Shown here: positions 15,674 to 24,121 of the stretch, piece after piece
Layout of the letters: each line of letters begins with the position of its first letter
Numbering within the stretch: the stretch's first letter is position 1
Source: Mucilaginibacter paludis DSM 18603
GTDB lineage: Bacteria > Bacteroidota > Bacteroidia > Sphingobacteriales > Sphingobacteriaceae
Assembly: GCF_000166195.2 (NCBI RefSeq)
Contig: NZ_CM001403.1
Location: forward strand, 4,668,432-4,732,431
Length of the DNA stretch: 64,000 bases
Reading direction: 5' to 3'
Notes under the pieces: generated by a model
Database searches by the model: none
Told to the model about the DNA's origin: nothing
What the model saw: only the letters and a program-made list of their open reading frames with translations
Translations under genes and position numbers: made by a program

Positions 15674-17923
15674 TCAAAAACTCAATTTCTTATCAGCTTC
15701 AGTAGTGCCGGGTTGCTGCTGTTTATAAGCATTGCAATCCAGGGTAATAGTCAAAGGTGCTTTCGGCGGATCAAAATCCACATTCTTTTTAATGCCCAAT
15801 TCGCTATTGGCGTATACCTTTTTCATGTACAGGGCAAAAATAGGCAATGCCGAGTTGGCACCTTCGCCCAATGAAGTAGAGCGAAAGTGGATGTCGCGGT
15901 CTTCGCACCCGGTCCATACGCCGGTAACCAATTGTGGGGTAATGCCGATAAACCAACCATCAGAGTTGCTTTGGGTGGTTCCGGTTTTGCCGCCTATGGG
16001 GTTACTCAGGCCGTATTTATACCGCAACCTCGAGCCAGTTCCGCTTTCAATAACACCTTTCAACATATAGGTCATTACATATGCGGTTTGCTCGTTCAGG
16101 GCCTGTACAACTTTAGGTTTGTTCTCGTACAATACGTTGCCGTTTTTATCTTCAATACGCAGCAGGTAGGTTGGTTCCGTCCAGATGCCGTGGTTGGCAA
16201 ATACGGAATAAGCGCCGGTCATGTCGTATACCGACGCGTCAAAAGTTCCTAAGCAGATAGACGGATACGGCGGTACAGGGCTTGTTACGCCCATCGTTTT
16301 AATGAGCTTGGCTACCTCTACCGGGCCAACTTCTTTCATCACGGCGGCGGTAATCCAGTTTTGCGACCAGGCCAGGGCCTCTCGTAATGTTAATTGACCC
16401 GGGCGCGTGTCTGATGAACCTGGAATCCAGTCAGGCCCAAAACCACTAATTGTTACAGGTACATTCGGTATGATCATACAGGGCGAGTACCCGTTATCGA
16501 TGGCTTGCGCATAGGTGAAAGGCTTAGCTGTTGATCCCACCTGCCGGGTACCTTGCTTTACTTGGTCGTACTTAAAATGCTCAAAGTTAATACCGCCTAC
16601 CCATGCTTTGATGTAGCCGGTGGTTGGGTCCATGCTCATTAATGAGTTTCGCAACAGCATTTTGCAATACACAATGGAGTCGATGGGCTTCATCGTGGTG
16701 TCGATATTGCCTTTCCAGGTAAACAAGTTCATTTTTACTGGGGTATCAAAATCAGTTTTGATCTCCTCGTCCGATTTTCCTTCGGCCCTTAATTCGCGAT
16801 AGCGGTCGCTGCGGCGCATCCCCTGGTCAAGCAATAGTTTGAAATTGGCAATAGTTTTCCACTTGCTGATCCCTTTCCAGTGTTGGTTAAACTGGTTTTG
16901 CAGAACGCGCATATACTCCTTTTGTGCTTCCTCTGCATATTCCTGCATGGTTGAGTTAATGGTGGTATAGATCTTCAACCCATCACGATCCAGATCATAA
17001 GGTACACCGTTATTGTTGATGGATTTATCTTCAAATATCTGCTGCACATTACGTTTTAAAACATCCCTGAAATAAGTGGCCAGCCCATCATTATGGTCAA
17101 TGGGGTTAAAATCAAGGCCTAATGGTTTGTTTTTAAACTCTTCTGCCTGCCCATCGGTTAAAAAGCCGGCTTCGGCCATACGGCCTAAAACTAAATTACG
17201 GCGTGCCAAGGCGCGGTCGGCGTGTCTTAAGGGCGAGTAAAAACCTGTTCCGTTCAGCATACCAACTAACAAAGCAGCCTGGTCTGGGCTTAGCTTATCA
17301 GGCGTGGTATTGAAATAGGTACGCGCTGCCGATTTGATACCAAAGGTGCTGTAGGCGCCAAAATCAACCGTGTTTAAATACATGGTGATAATCTCTTGCT
17401 TGGTATAACGGCGCTCAATGCGTACAGCGGTTATCAGTTCCTTTAATTTTTGTGGAATGCGTTTGTAAAAGTTATGCTCGCGGCCTTTATCCGAAAATAA
17501 GTTGAGCGCCAATTGCTGGGTAATGGTACTGCCGCCTTGTTTGCTGCCTAAAAGGTTATGCAAAAAGATGGTAAATATCCGGCTGAAATCAATCCCCGAA
17601 TGCTCGTAGAAACGTTTATCCTCGGTAGCTATCAACGCGTTGATCACATTAGGCGAAATGTCTTTATAGTTTACGTTCGACCGGTTCTCAATATAGTAAG
17701 TACCTAAAACTTCCTTATCCGACGAGTAGATCTCAGACGCCTGGTTACTCTTGGGATTTTCCAGATCGCGGAAGGAAGGTAGCTTGCCAAATATTTCAAA
17801 AGAAGTAAGTAAGATAATTAAAACAACAAAGGCGAAACAGCCAATGATAAATTTCCATATCATTAAATTGTATCGTTTGATATCCTGGGGAGTTAAAGTA
17901 CTATTAGGGGTTTTGGTCCACAT
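15674..17923 (-). CDS. Penicillin-binding protein 1A (glycosyltransferase and transpeptidase)
   Basis: A bifunctional peptidoglycan synthase of 749 residues. One membrane anchor (about 25-48, MIWKFIIGCFAFVVLIILL) precedes a GT51 domain (about 65-250, EDKRFYEHSGID, GGSTITQQLALNLF, RRYTKQEIITMYLNTVDFG). The transpeptidase domain (about 420-700) has the SxxK motif in RQVGSTAKPF, SQN in AWSQNW and KTG in GGKTGTTQSNSDGWF. It follows the porW-like gene after 3 nt on the same strand, linking wall synthesis and the T9SS lipoprotein in one operon. Confidence 0.96.
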   Translation of the reverse strand: MWTKTPNSTLTPQDIKRYNLMIWKFIIGCFAFVVLIILLTSFEIFGKLPSFRDLENPKSNQASEIYSSDKEVLGTYYIENRSNVNYKDISPNVINALIATEDKRFYEHSGIDFSRIFTIFLHNLLGSKQGGSTITQQLALNLFSDKGREHNFYKRIPQKLKELITAVRIERRYTKQEIITMYLNTVDFGAYSTFGIKSAARTYFNTTPDKLSPDQAALLVGMLNGTGFYSPLRHADRALARRNLVLGRMAEAGFLTDGQAEEFKNKPLGLDFNPIDHNDGLATYFRDVLKRNVQQIFEDKSINNNGVPYDLDRDGLKIYTTINSTMQEYAEEAQKEYMRVLQNQFNQHWKGISKWKTIANFKLLLDQGMRRSDRYRELRAEGKSDEEIKTDFDTPVKMNLFTWKGNIDTTMKPIDSIVYCKMLLRNSLMSMDPTTGYIKAWVGGINFEHFKYDQVKQGTRQVGSTAKPFTYAQAIDNGYSPCMIIPNVPVTISGFGPDWIPGSSDTRPGQLTLREALAWSQNWITAAVMKEVGPVEVAKLIKTMGVTSPVPPYPSICLGTFDASVYDMTGAYSVFANHGIWTEPTYLLRIEDKNGNVLYENKPKVVQALNEQTAYVMTYMLKGVIESGTGSRLRYKYGLSNPIGGKTGTTQSNSDGWFIGITPQLVTGVWTGCEDRDIHFRSTSLGEGANSALPIFALYMKKVYANSELGIKKNVDFDPPKAPLTITLDCNAYKQQQPGTTEADKKLSF

Positions 17924-17926
17924 GGG

Positions 17927-20776
17927 TTAATATTTTTTTTGATAGAAGTCAAAATAGCTATCCAAGGTTTTCTTGTCAGCTAATTTATCCAGATTTTCTT
18001 GTGTGATGATAAAAAAGTTGTATTTATCCGCAGGTACCTTCATAATTTGTGGTAACAGTGGTGCAATAGCACGGGCATAATCTTTAACCGTGGCCAAACT
18101 GCCAAAACGGCCAACATAAATTAACTGATGATCGGCTACTGGTTTCAATTGGTGCTTAATGGTGCTGCCCGGCAAGTTGGCCCTGTTGAATTGCCCGATG
18201 CCGAAGCGCGATGGGGCAAGGCTAACGGTATTGGTAGCCACATCAATTACAAAGTAATAATTTGTGCTGTCTTTCAACGAGAATATTGACCGTGCCTCTT
18301 TAACTGTTGCAACTGGCTGGGTAGTGTTGGTTGCCGGTGGGCTTACTACCGGGGCTGTATTGCTTACGGGTTGTGTTGCCGGTTTGACAACGTTAACGGC
18401 TGGTTGGCCCTTTTTTACCGGTGCAGTAACAGGTTGTGTTTTAGCTATCGGTCTGTAAGGTATACCAGGAGTAACATCGATAGGCCTCAGCAAAAACGGG
18501 ATTTCGTTAGGGTCGCCGTCTACCAGTACGGTTGGGCGTTGCCTGATTTCGGCTTCATTGGCATCTATAAAAGTAAGATGCTGTTTAACCAAAGGGGTAA
18601 CCAGCCGGTCATCCGGAAATTTATCGACAATTTCCTGTAGCTCTTTCCGGAAAGGATCAAGTGTTTGCGCGTGGCCCATGGCTACGGCTCGTAGGTAGTA
18701 AACCTGTGAGGTTTGGTTATTGCCGGCGTGCTGGTCTATCAGTTCGTTCGCTCTTAAAATGGCATCAGGATAATTTCGTTTGGCTACCATGTCAAAAAGT
18801 TGATTATAGAACGCCGTATACTCAGCATTTTTATCATTCAGCTTCTGATTAAAGTCTGGATCAAGAATAACCTTTGCGAAATTTGATTCAGGGTACTCTT
18901 TTAGGATCAGGTTCTTGTAATAATCGGATTTGGTCTGATCGATATCGCTGTAAAGCCTGTATAAATTATAATAAAAGGATGCCCTGTTCGCCGTGTTTGG
19001 AAAGCGGGTCAGTATCAGTTCGTAAGTGGCGATAGCTTCTTTGCGGTCGTCCAGGATATCACGGTAAAAAGAAGCAATGTCAGTATAGGCATTTAAAATA
19101 CGGGAATTTGATTGTAAAAGCTGGCCCGGTGTAAGCGGAATATTTTGCAATATATCCTGCTGTATTTTGTTAGACATTACATCGGCCGCTGTTTTTTGCG
19201 CCTGGCTGGGGTACGCACTTGAACTTAAACTCTGAATAGTGGCGGCCACAGGTGCACTGTTGCTTTCGTTTGGCGATTTTACACTCCGCCTCCAGTTATC
19301 GGCTAAAGGGCGGTTGCCCCATACTCGTTTAAAATCGGTAAAGCCCTGGCTTATGGCGCTGCTGTTATAAAAATAAAAAGTGCTTGCATTGTTAGAAACA
19401 CTTGCGCTTGATTGTTTAAACTGCCCGGCGTTGTTATTTAAAGCACTGGCGGTATTATTACTGATGGTTTTTTGTTGCAGTATGCGAGCATTGGCCATGG
19501 CCAGGGTTTTAGCCATGCGGTCGCCTTCGTCCATTTTGGCCAGCATTTGTAAAGTATCTTCGCGTGCTATGGTTTGCAGCCTGTCTGTTAACAGTTGCAG
19601 GTTGTTGGCTTTTTTATAAATAATCTGGTATCCCGGGTAATTGGGCGATAAATTAGTTAAGGTGCTATCATAATATTTTTTAGCGTCGGCATAATCGGCC
19701 TTGTTTTTAAAACTGATGTCGGCCAGTCTTAAATAGGACAGGCCTTTCTGGTTTAAATTTTTAGTGCTTTTGCGTACCGATAGCTTAAAGTTTTTAATGG
19801 CATCATCAATGTTGCCCTGCGCAAGGTAGAGTTCGCCTATCTGGAAATAGATCTGGTCGATAAAATCCTGATTTTTATCGTCTTTTAGCAATTTAAGCAG
19901 AGCGGCGGTACGGCTCAATTTCTGGCCGTTCTGGTTTTCCTGTATCCTGATGCGGTTAAGGCTCGCGTTAAAAGCCATCTCGAACGGGGCGTTGCTGTTA
20001 ACTACCCTGGTATAATTTGTAACGGCTTCATCAGGTTTATGATTATTTTCTTGCAGTTGTGCCAAAATGAATGTCCAGCGCAACCGGTGCTTTGCGTCCT
20101 GACTATAATGTATGGCTTGTTTGGCCATGTCTTCGGCATGCTGATACTTTTCTACGTCCATATCGTACTGTAGACGGGTTGCGTATACATCGGCTATGTT
20201 TTTCTGTTTGGGGAAAATGCTTAAAAGGGCAGTGTCTAATACCGTATCTGCCAATAACATCTGGTCAATGCGCATCAGAGAGCGGGCTTTCCATACCCGG
20301 GCCTCCTGTACCAGGTTTTTTTGCTGCGGATAGCTACGTATCACATAGTTTAAAAACTCAATGGCATTATAAAAATTAGCTTCCAGGTAATTGGCCTTAC
20401 CCAGCACCAGGTAGGCATCTCCTATATAATGGCTCTGATCTTTTTCGCTGATAATGGTGTTGGCCCGTTTAATTACCGATTCCAGTTGTTTATCTGGCGT
20501 AGCGGTTTTGGCGGTGGTGTCCTGGTAAACGCTCAGCAGTCTGTCATAAGCGTCAACATAGCCAAGAGCGTAGTCTTCCTGTTTTTGCTTCAGAATTTCA
20601 TTCGCGTTGAAAAGGATGTTGTAACGTGCCGTTAAATTTTGCATGCTACGGTTAAACGCACTCTTTTTCTCAAGCGTGCATCCGGCCAGCAATACGCCCA
20701 GCATCCAGAAATTAAGTTTGATAATAAATTTTAACGATGGGCGCAATCTCAATTTCTTTTTAACAATTAGTAACAT
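17927..20776 (-). CDS. porW: TPR-repeat lipoprotein PorW/SprE (T9SS)
   Basis: A 949-residue outer membrane lipoprotein with many tetratricopeptide repeats; PorW (SprE in gliders) connects the PorK/N ring to the translocon. The lipobox is VLLAGC (Cys33). The next residues, NLTARYNILFNANEILK, are typical of the family. TPR units run through about 100-390 and 560-720; a proline/threonine-rich linker follows (about 770-840), then a C-terminal alpha/beta domain (FVIDVATNTVSLAPSRFGIG, QLIYVGRFGS). It is cotranscribed with PBP1A. The promoter box lies one base before the ATG, so either the mRNA is leaderless or translation starts at a TTG near codon 9 or 11. Confidence 0.85.
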   Translation of the reverse strand: MLLIVKKKLRLRPSLKFIIKLNFWMLGVLLAGCTLEKKSAFNRSMQNLTARYNILFNANEILKQKQEDYALGYVDAYDRLLSVYQDTTAKTATPDKQLESVIKRANTIISEKDQSHYIGDAYLVLGKANYLEANFYNAIEFLNYVIRSYPQQKNLVQEARVWKARSLMRIDQMLLADTVLDTALLSIFPKQKNIADVYATRLQYDMDVEKYQHAEDMAKQAIHYSQDAKHRLRWTFILAQLQENNHKPDEAVTNYTRVVNSNAPFEMAFNASLNRIRIQENQNGQKLSRTAALLKLLKDDKNQDFIDQIYFQIGELYLAQGNIDDAIKNFKLSVRKSTKNLNQKGLSYLRLADISFKNKADYADAKKYYDSTLTNLSPNYPGYQIIYKKANNLQLLTDRLQTIAREDTLQMLAKMDEGDRMAKTLAMANARILQQKTISNNTASALNNNAGQFKQSSASVSNNASTFYFYNSSAISQGFTDFKRVWGNRPLADNWRRSVKSPNESNSAPVAATIQSLSSSAYPSQAQKTAADVMSNKIQQDILQNIPLTPGQLLQSNSRILNAYTDIASFYRDILDDRKEAIATYELILTRFPNTANRASFYYNLYRLYSDIDQTKSDYYKNLILKEYPESNFAKVILDPDFNQKLNDKNAEYTAFYNQLFDMVAKRNYPDAILRANELIDQHAGNNQTSQVYYLRAVAMGHAQTLDPFRKELQEIVDKFPDDRLVTPLVKQHLTFIDANEAEIRQRPTVLVDGDPNEIPFLLRPIDVTPGIPYRPIAKTQPVTAPVKKGQPAVNVVKPATQPVSNTAPVVSPPATNTTQPVATVKEARSIFSLKDSTNYYFVIDVATNTVSLAPSRFGIGQFNRANLPGSTIKHQLKPVADHQLIYVGRFGSLATVKDYARAIAPLLPQIMKVPADKYNFFIITQENLDKLADKKTLDSYFDFYQKKY

Positions 20777-20777
20777 G

Positions 20778-20807
20778 CAAAGGTATTTGATAAATTATTT
20801 GTTCAAA
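20778..20807 (-). promoter_or_regulatory. Promoter of the porW-PBP1A operon
   Basis: On the minus strand TTTG (20807-20804) is followed after 18 nt by TACCTTTG (20785-20778). Both boxes and the spacing match the Bacteroidota consensus. Only one base separates the -7 box from the ATG. Confidence 0.7.
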
Positions 20808-20843
20808 CCAATTTTGCATACATTATTCAACGAATTATTTAGA

Positions 20844-20851
20844 TAATTTTG
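20844..20851 (+). promoter_or_regulatory. -7 promoter box of the atp operon
   Basis: TAATTTTG is an exact TAnnTTTG match 3 nt before the ATG at 20855. The promoter is divergent from that of porW within 78 bp. The nearest TTTG upstream is too far away (27 nt) for a normal -33 box. Confidence 0.5.
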
Positions 20852-20854
20852 CAC

Positions 20855-21079
20855 ATGCAATTACCCACTCCTCCTGATAACGATAATAAGCCAATCAATA
20901 ATTACGCTAAATATAGCAGTATTGGTATTCAAATGATTGTTATCATCGGAGTTTTTTCGTTCGCAGGGTACGAGATCGATCAGCATGCTGCACACAAAAT
21001 TCAATGGGTTACGGCCTTGCTGTCGCTTACAGGGGTGTTTGTATCGTTATATATTGTTATCAAATCGTTAAAGAATTGA
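20855..21079 (+). CDS. AtpZ/AtpI-family membrane protein
   Basis: A 74-residue inner membrane protein with two helices (about 23-40 and 50-70), separated by a short loop with YEIDQHAAHKIQW. AtpZ/AtpI proteins sit at the start of atp operons and assist c-ring assembly or Mg/Ca transport. I chose ATG 20855 (MQLPTPPDNDN) over the in-frame TTG at 20849, which overlaps the promoter box. Its stop codon overlaps the next start (TTGA). Confidence 0.8.
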   Translation: MQLPTPPDNDNKPINNYAKYSSIGIQMIVIIGVFSFAGYEIDQHAAHKIQWVTALLSLTGVFVSLYIVIKSLKN

Positions 21080-21462
21080 ATATATCGCGTTTTATTATTT
21101 CGTACTTTATATTTACCGTTATGGTAGCGGCTATCCCTGTTGCACTGCATTACAGCGGATATGCTTATATGCTGGTGAACAAGTTTAACGTGATGTTCTT
21201 TTTTTTCTCGGTGCTTACTTTTATGGTGAGTATCGCGGTCATCATGACCAACAAAAAAAATCAATCTTTGGCGGCGCAAGTGTTTTTAATAGGCACCACG
21301 GTAAAGTTACTTTTATGCATGGGTTTTGCCCTCGCATATCTGCATCAAAACCGCGTAAACAATCTTTATTTTTTGGCCTGTTTTTTTTATTTATATTTAT
21401 TAAATACGGTCTTTGAAGTTTATAGTTTGTTAACTAACTTGCGCAACCAAAATTCTAAGTAA
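21076..21462 (+). CDS. AtpI-like ATP synthase operon membrane protein
   Basis: A 128-residue protein with four predicted membrane helices (about 5-25, 35-55, 68-88 and 95-118), placed where atpI-like genes occur in Bacteroidota. The start is TTG at 21076, overlapping the atpZ stop (TTGA) in a typical coupling arrangement; the product then begins MNISRFIISYF. Starting at 21004 would add residues read from the atpZ gene in another frame. The sequence is poorly conserved and the call rests mainly on topology and position. The gene ends 14 nt before atpB. Confidence 0.65.
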   Translation: MNISRFIISYFIFTVMVAAIPVALHYSGYAYMLVNKFNVMFFFFSVLTFMVSIAVIMTNKKNQSLAAQVFLIGTTVKLLLCMGFALAYLHQNRVNNLYFLACFFYLYLLNTVFEVYSLLTNLRNQNSK

Positions 21463-21476
21463 AAATCACGCTATAA

Positions 21477-22550
21477 ATGAATTTTAGCCACATTTTGAAT
21501 ACAAAAAAAATTACCCTCGCCCTAATTTGCGCCGTTTTTCTGGCGTTTTTGTCCGCACGATCATTCGCGGCACAGGACAGTGTAGGACAGTCAGAGAAAG
21601 AAAAGAGCACGGAAAAAAAAGAATTTAATCCGAGCGAGACGATCCTTGAACACATTGCCGACTCCCACTACATTCACTTTTATGGTGATAAATTTATGGG
21701 CCTGCCTGTAATTTTGTACACGGACAAGGGGCTTGATTTTTTCTCATCGGATGTGTTTGATCACGGCAAAAAAACTTACCAGGGCCATTACACTTACAAG
21801 CTGGAAGAGGATAAAGTAAAAGCTGTAAATGCCGCCGGCGAAATTGACACCGCCGCCAAAGTTTACGACTTCTCGATCACCAAAAATGTGGTATCATTAT
21901 GGCTGTCGGTTATATTATTGCTGATTATATTTTTATCGGTAGCCGCATCGTACAAAAAAACTGTGGGGAAAGCACCTAAGGGCTTTCAATCCCTTATCGA
22001 GCCCGTTATCGTTTTTGTACGCGACGATATTGCCCGCCCTAATATCGGTTACAAATACCAGCGCTTTATGCCGCTGCTGTTAACAATCTTCTTTTTTATC
22101 TGGATCAATAACCTCATCGGCCTGGTGCCTTTCTTTCCCGGAGGGGCTAACCTAACCGGAAATATCGCGGTAACCCTGGTATTGGCAACCATCACCTTAA
22201 TTGTGGTGAATGTTAATGGCAACAAATACTACTGGAAGCACATCTTTTTACCCGATGTACCATTCTGGCTTTATCCTATCATGTGGCCGGTTGAGTTGAT
22301 CGGTATCATTTCAAAGCCTTTCGCCTTGATGATCCGTTTGTTTGCCAACATTACCGCAGGGCACATTATTGTGTTGAGCTTAATATCGCTCATCTTTGTT
22401 TTCAAAGCGGCTGCAGTATCGATTGTGTCGGTTCCGTTTGTGGTGTTTATGGATGTTTTAGAGTTATTGGTTGCCTTGTTGCAAGCCTTTATATTTACCT
22501 TGCTAACCGCACTGTTTATCGGTACGGCTATTGAGGAGCATCACCACTAA
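21477..22550 (+). CDS. atpB: ATP synthase F0 subunit a
   Basis: The membrane stator subunit that forms the two proton half-channels. The 357-residue protein is longer than E. coli AtpB (271) because of a cleavable signal peptide (to FAAQ, about 32) and a periplasmic domain (about 50-130, HIADSHYIHFYGDKFMGLPV), as is usual in Bacteroidota. Membrane helices follow from about 140. The essential arginine is in the helix with FALMIRLFANITAGHIIVLS. The protein ends in a histidine-rich tail (EEHHH). Confidence 0.96.
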   Translation: MNFSHILNTKKITLALICAVFLAFLSARSFAAQDSVGQSEKEKSTEKKEFNPSETILEHIADSHYIHFYGDKFMGLPVILYTDKGLDFFSSDVFDHGKKTYQGHYTYKLEEDKVKAVNAAGEIDTAAKVYDFSITKNVVSLWLSVILLLIIFLSVAASYKKTVGKAPKGFQSLIEPVIVFVRDDIARPNIGYKYQRFMPLLLTIFFFIWINNLIGLVPFFPGGANLTGNIAVTLVLATITLIVVNVNGNKYYWKHIFLPDVPFWLYPIMWPVELIGIISKPFALMIRLFANITAGHIIVLSLISLIFVFKAAAVSIVSVPFVVFMDVLELLVALLQAFIFTLLTALFIGTAIEEHHH

Positions 22551-22596
22551 AATTGTAATTAATTATATATACTATATTCACTTAAATTTTAAAACA

Positions 22597-22806
22597 ATGT
22601 TTGGAAGTATTGCTGCGTTAGGTGCAGGTTTAGCAGTTATCGGTGCCGGTATAGGTATCGGTCAGGTTGGTGGCAAAGCTATGGAAGGTATTGCCCGTCA
22701 GCCAGAAGCTGCCGGTAAAATTCAAACCGCCATGATTATCGCTGCGGCCCTTATTGAAGGTGCGGCTTTATTCGGTGTGGTAGTATCGTTCCTGGGATTG
22801 AAATAA
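22597..22806 (+). CDS. atpE: ATP synthase F0 subunit c
   Basis: The c-ring subunit, 69 residues, with two hydrophobic helices around the polar loop GIARQPEAAGK. The ion-binding acid is the glutamate in AALIEGAALFG in helix 2. It is followed by G-A rather than the S/T of sodium-binding rings, so proton coupling is expected. The start is ATG 22597 (MFGSIAALGAG); the longer frame from 22531 begins inside atpB and lacks family similarity. A strong hairpin follows directly. Confidence 0.96.
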   Translation: MFGSIAALGAGLAVIGAGIGIGQVGGKAMEGIARQPEAAGKIQTAMIIAAALIEGAALFGVVVSFLGLK

Positions 22807-22824
22807 TCATTCCCCTAACAAAAC

Positions 22825-22866
22825 AAAAACTGTATTCTGCAGCGATTGGCGGCAGATACAGTTTTT
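22825..22866 (+). terminator. Strong hairpin with U-tract between atpE and atpF
   Basis: AAAAACTGTATTCTGC (22825-22840) pairs with GCAGATACAGTTTTT (22852-22866), 15 bp with one bulged base, loop of 11. It begins 18 nt after the atpE stop codon and ends in a T-run. It looks like an intrinsic terminator, but the operon continues, so it may act as an attenuator or an mRNA-stabilising structure. Confidence 0.7.
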
Positions 22867-22905
22867 AAAGATTTGATTTATTTAGAAGCATAATAATTAC
22901 TTAAT

Positions 22906-23403
22906 ATGAATCCATTAGTTACCCCCGAAATCGGACTGGTATTCTGGACATCGGTTGCATTCCTCATCTTGTTTTTCCTGTTAGCAAAATTTGCCTGGAA
23001 ACCGATTATGAGTGCTATCGACGAACGTGAACGCTCTATTGAAGATGCTTTACTGAAGGCTGAAGCTGCCAAGGAAGAGATGGCCCGTTTAACTGACGAG
23101 AATGAAAAATTGTTGAAGCAGGCCCGTGCCGAGCGCGACCTGATATTACGAGAAGCCAAACACCTGAAAGATCAGATCGTTAGCGAAGCAAAAGAATCAG
23201 CTCAGAAAGAAGGTGCCAAAATGCTCGAAAAAGCACGTATTGAAATTGACAATCAAAAAGCTATCGCAATGGCTGATGTTAAAAACCTGGTTGCTGAACT
23301 ATCGATAGAAATAGCTGAAAAGGTTTTACGTAAACAGTTTGAAAAAGCGGATAAACAGGACGAATTGGTTGCTGATTTGTTGAAGCAAGTAAAATTGAAC
23401 TAG
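22906..23403 (+). CDS. atpF: ATP synthase F0 subunit b
   Basis: The peripheral stalk subunit, 165 residues. One N-terminal membrane helix (about 10-30, LVFWTSVAFLILFFLLAKF) is followed by a long charged helix (about 35-155) with the family KPIMSAIDERERSIEDAL. It dimerises and connects F0 to delta and alpha. Its order after atpE is standard. Confidence 0.95.
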   Translation: MNPLVTPEIGLVFWTSVAFLILFFLLAKFAWKPIMSAIDERERSIEDALLKAEAAKEEMARLTDENEKLLKQARAERDLILREAKHLKDQIVSEAKESAQKEGAKMLEKARIEIDNQKAIAMADVKNLVAELSIEIAEKVLRKQFEKADKQDELVADLLKQVKLN

Positions 23404-23541
23404 ATATAAGTATTGGGATGTGGGATCTGAGACAAGATTCACATATCTTGATAAATTGAAAAAAAAGATTTGGAAAAGGTAATAAGGTGATCGATAGAAG
23501 GTCGCAGGTTGCCAATCTAACATCTCAATCCAAAAATTAAT
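23404..23541. other. Unusually long spacer inside the atp operon (atpF-atpH)
   Basis: These 138 nt hold no gene. They contain degenerate short words such as ATTGGGATGTGGGATCTGAGAC, shown here only as a description of the region around 23411-23432. I see no clear palindrome. This spacer is unlike the tight spacing elsewhere in the operon. Confidence 0.4.
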
Positions 23542-24087
23542 ATGTCTGAATTAACAGTAGGGTCCCGGTATGCCAAATCATTGATTGATCTTTCGCAGGA
23601 ACAAAACATTCTGGAAGAGGTAAAAAAAGATATGGAGCTGTTTTTACATACAGTAAAGGCAAACCATGAGTTGTATGCTGTTTTGCGTAACCCCATTATT
23701 GCGCACGATAAAAAGATCAGTATACTTAACGCTATCTTTGGCGATAAGGTAAGCAAGGCTACTATAGGTTTCTTTAATATCATGATCAGTAAAAGCCGCG
23801 GTGAGGTATTGTATTATACAGCGCAGGAATTTATTTATCAGTACAATAGCAAAAAGAACATTGTTAGCGCCTTGGTAACATCGGCCACGCCTTTATCTGA
23901 AGCGAACAAAAAACACATCATAGATTTACTGCAAACTGAAGTTGGTGGAAACATCGATTTGCAAGCTAAAGTAGACCCTAAGTTAATAGGCGGCTTTATT
24001 ATAACCGTTGGCGACAGGCAGGTAGATACCAGCATTGCCAATAGCCTGAAAAAGTTAAAAATGGAATTTGCCCAAAAGGCAGTTTAA
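23542..24087 (+). CDS. atpH: ATP synthase F1 subunit delta
   Basis: The stalk subunit that joins subunit b to the top of the alpha-beta hexamer, 181 residues. The N-terminal helical bundle begins VGSRYAKSLIDLSQEQ, with the family RNPIIAHDKKISIL near 52-65. The C-terminal part has GGFIITVGDRQVDTSIANSLKKLK, the usual OSCP ending. Confidence 0.95.
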   Translation: MSELTVGSRYAKSLIDLSQEQNILEEVKKDMELFLHTVKANHELYAVLRNPIIAHDKKISILNAIFGDKVSKATIGFFNIMISKSRGEVLYYTAQEFIYQYNSKKNIVSALVTSATPLSEANKKHIIDLLQTEVGGNIDLQAKVDPKLIGGFIITVGDRQVDTSIANSLKKLKMEFAQKAV

Positions 24088-24121
24088 TTAATTATACAAA
24101 CTAAACTCTAAAATAAATAAA

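Noticed and set aside
21004..21075. Early start of the atpI-like gene
   Set aside because: It would read through the atpZ gene in another frame; TTG 21076 overlaps the atpZ stop and gives a normal membrane protein.
22531..22596. Early start of atpE
   Set aside because: Begins inside atpB and adds residues absent from subunit c proteins.
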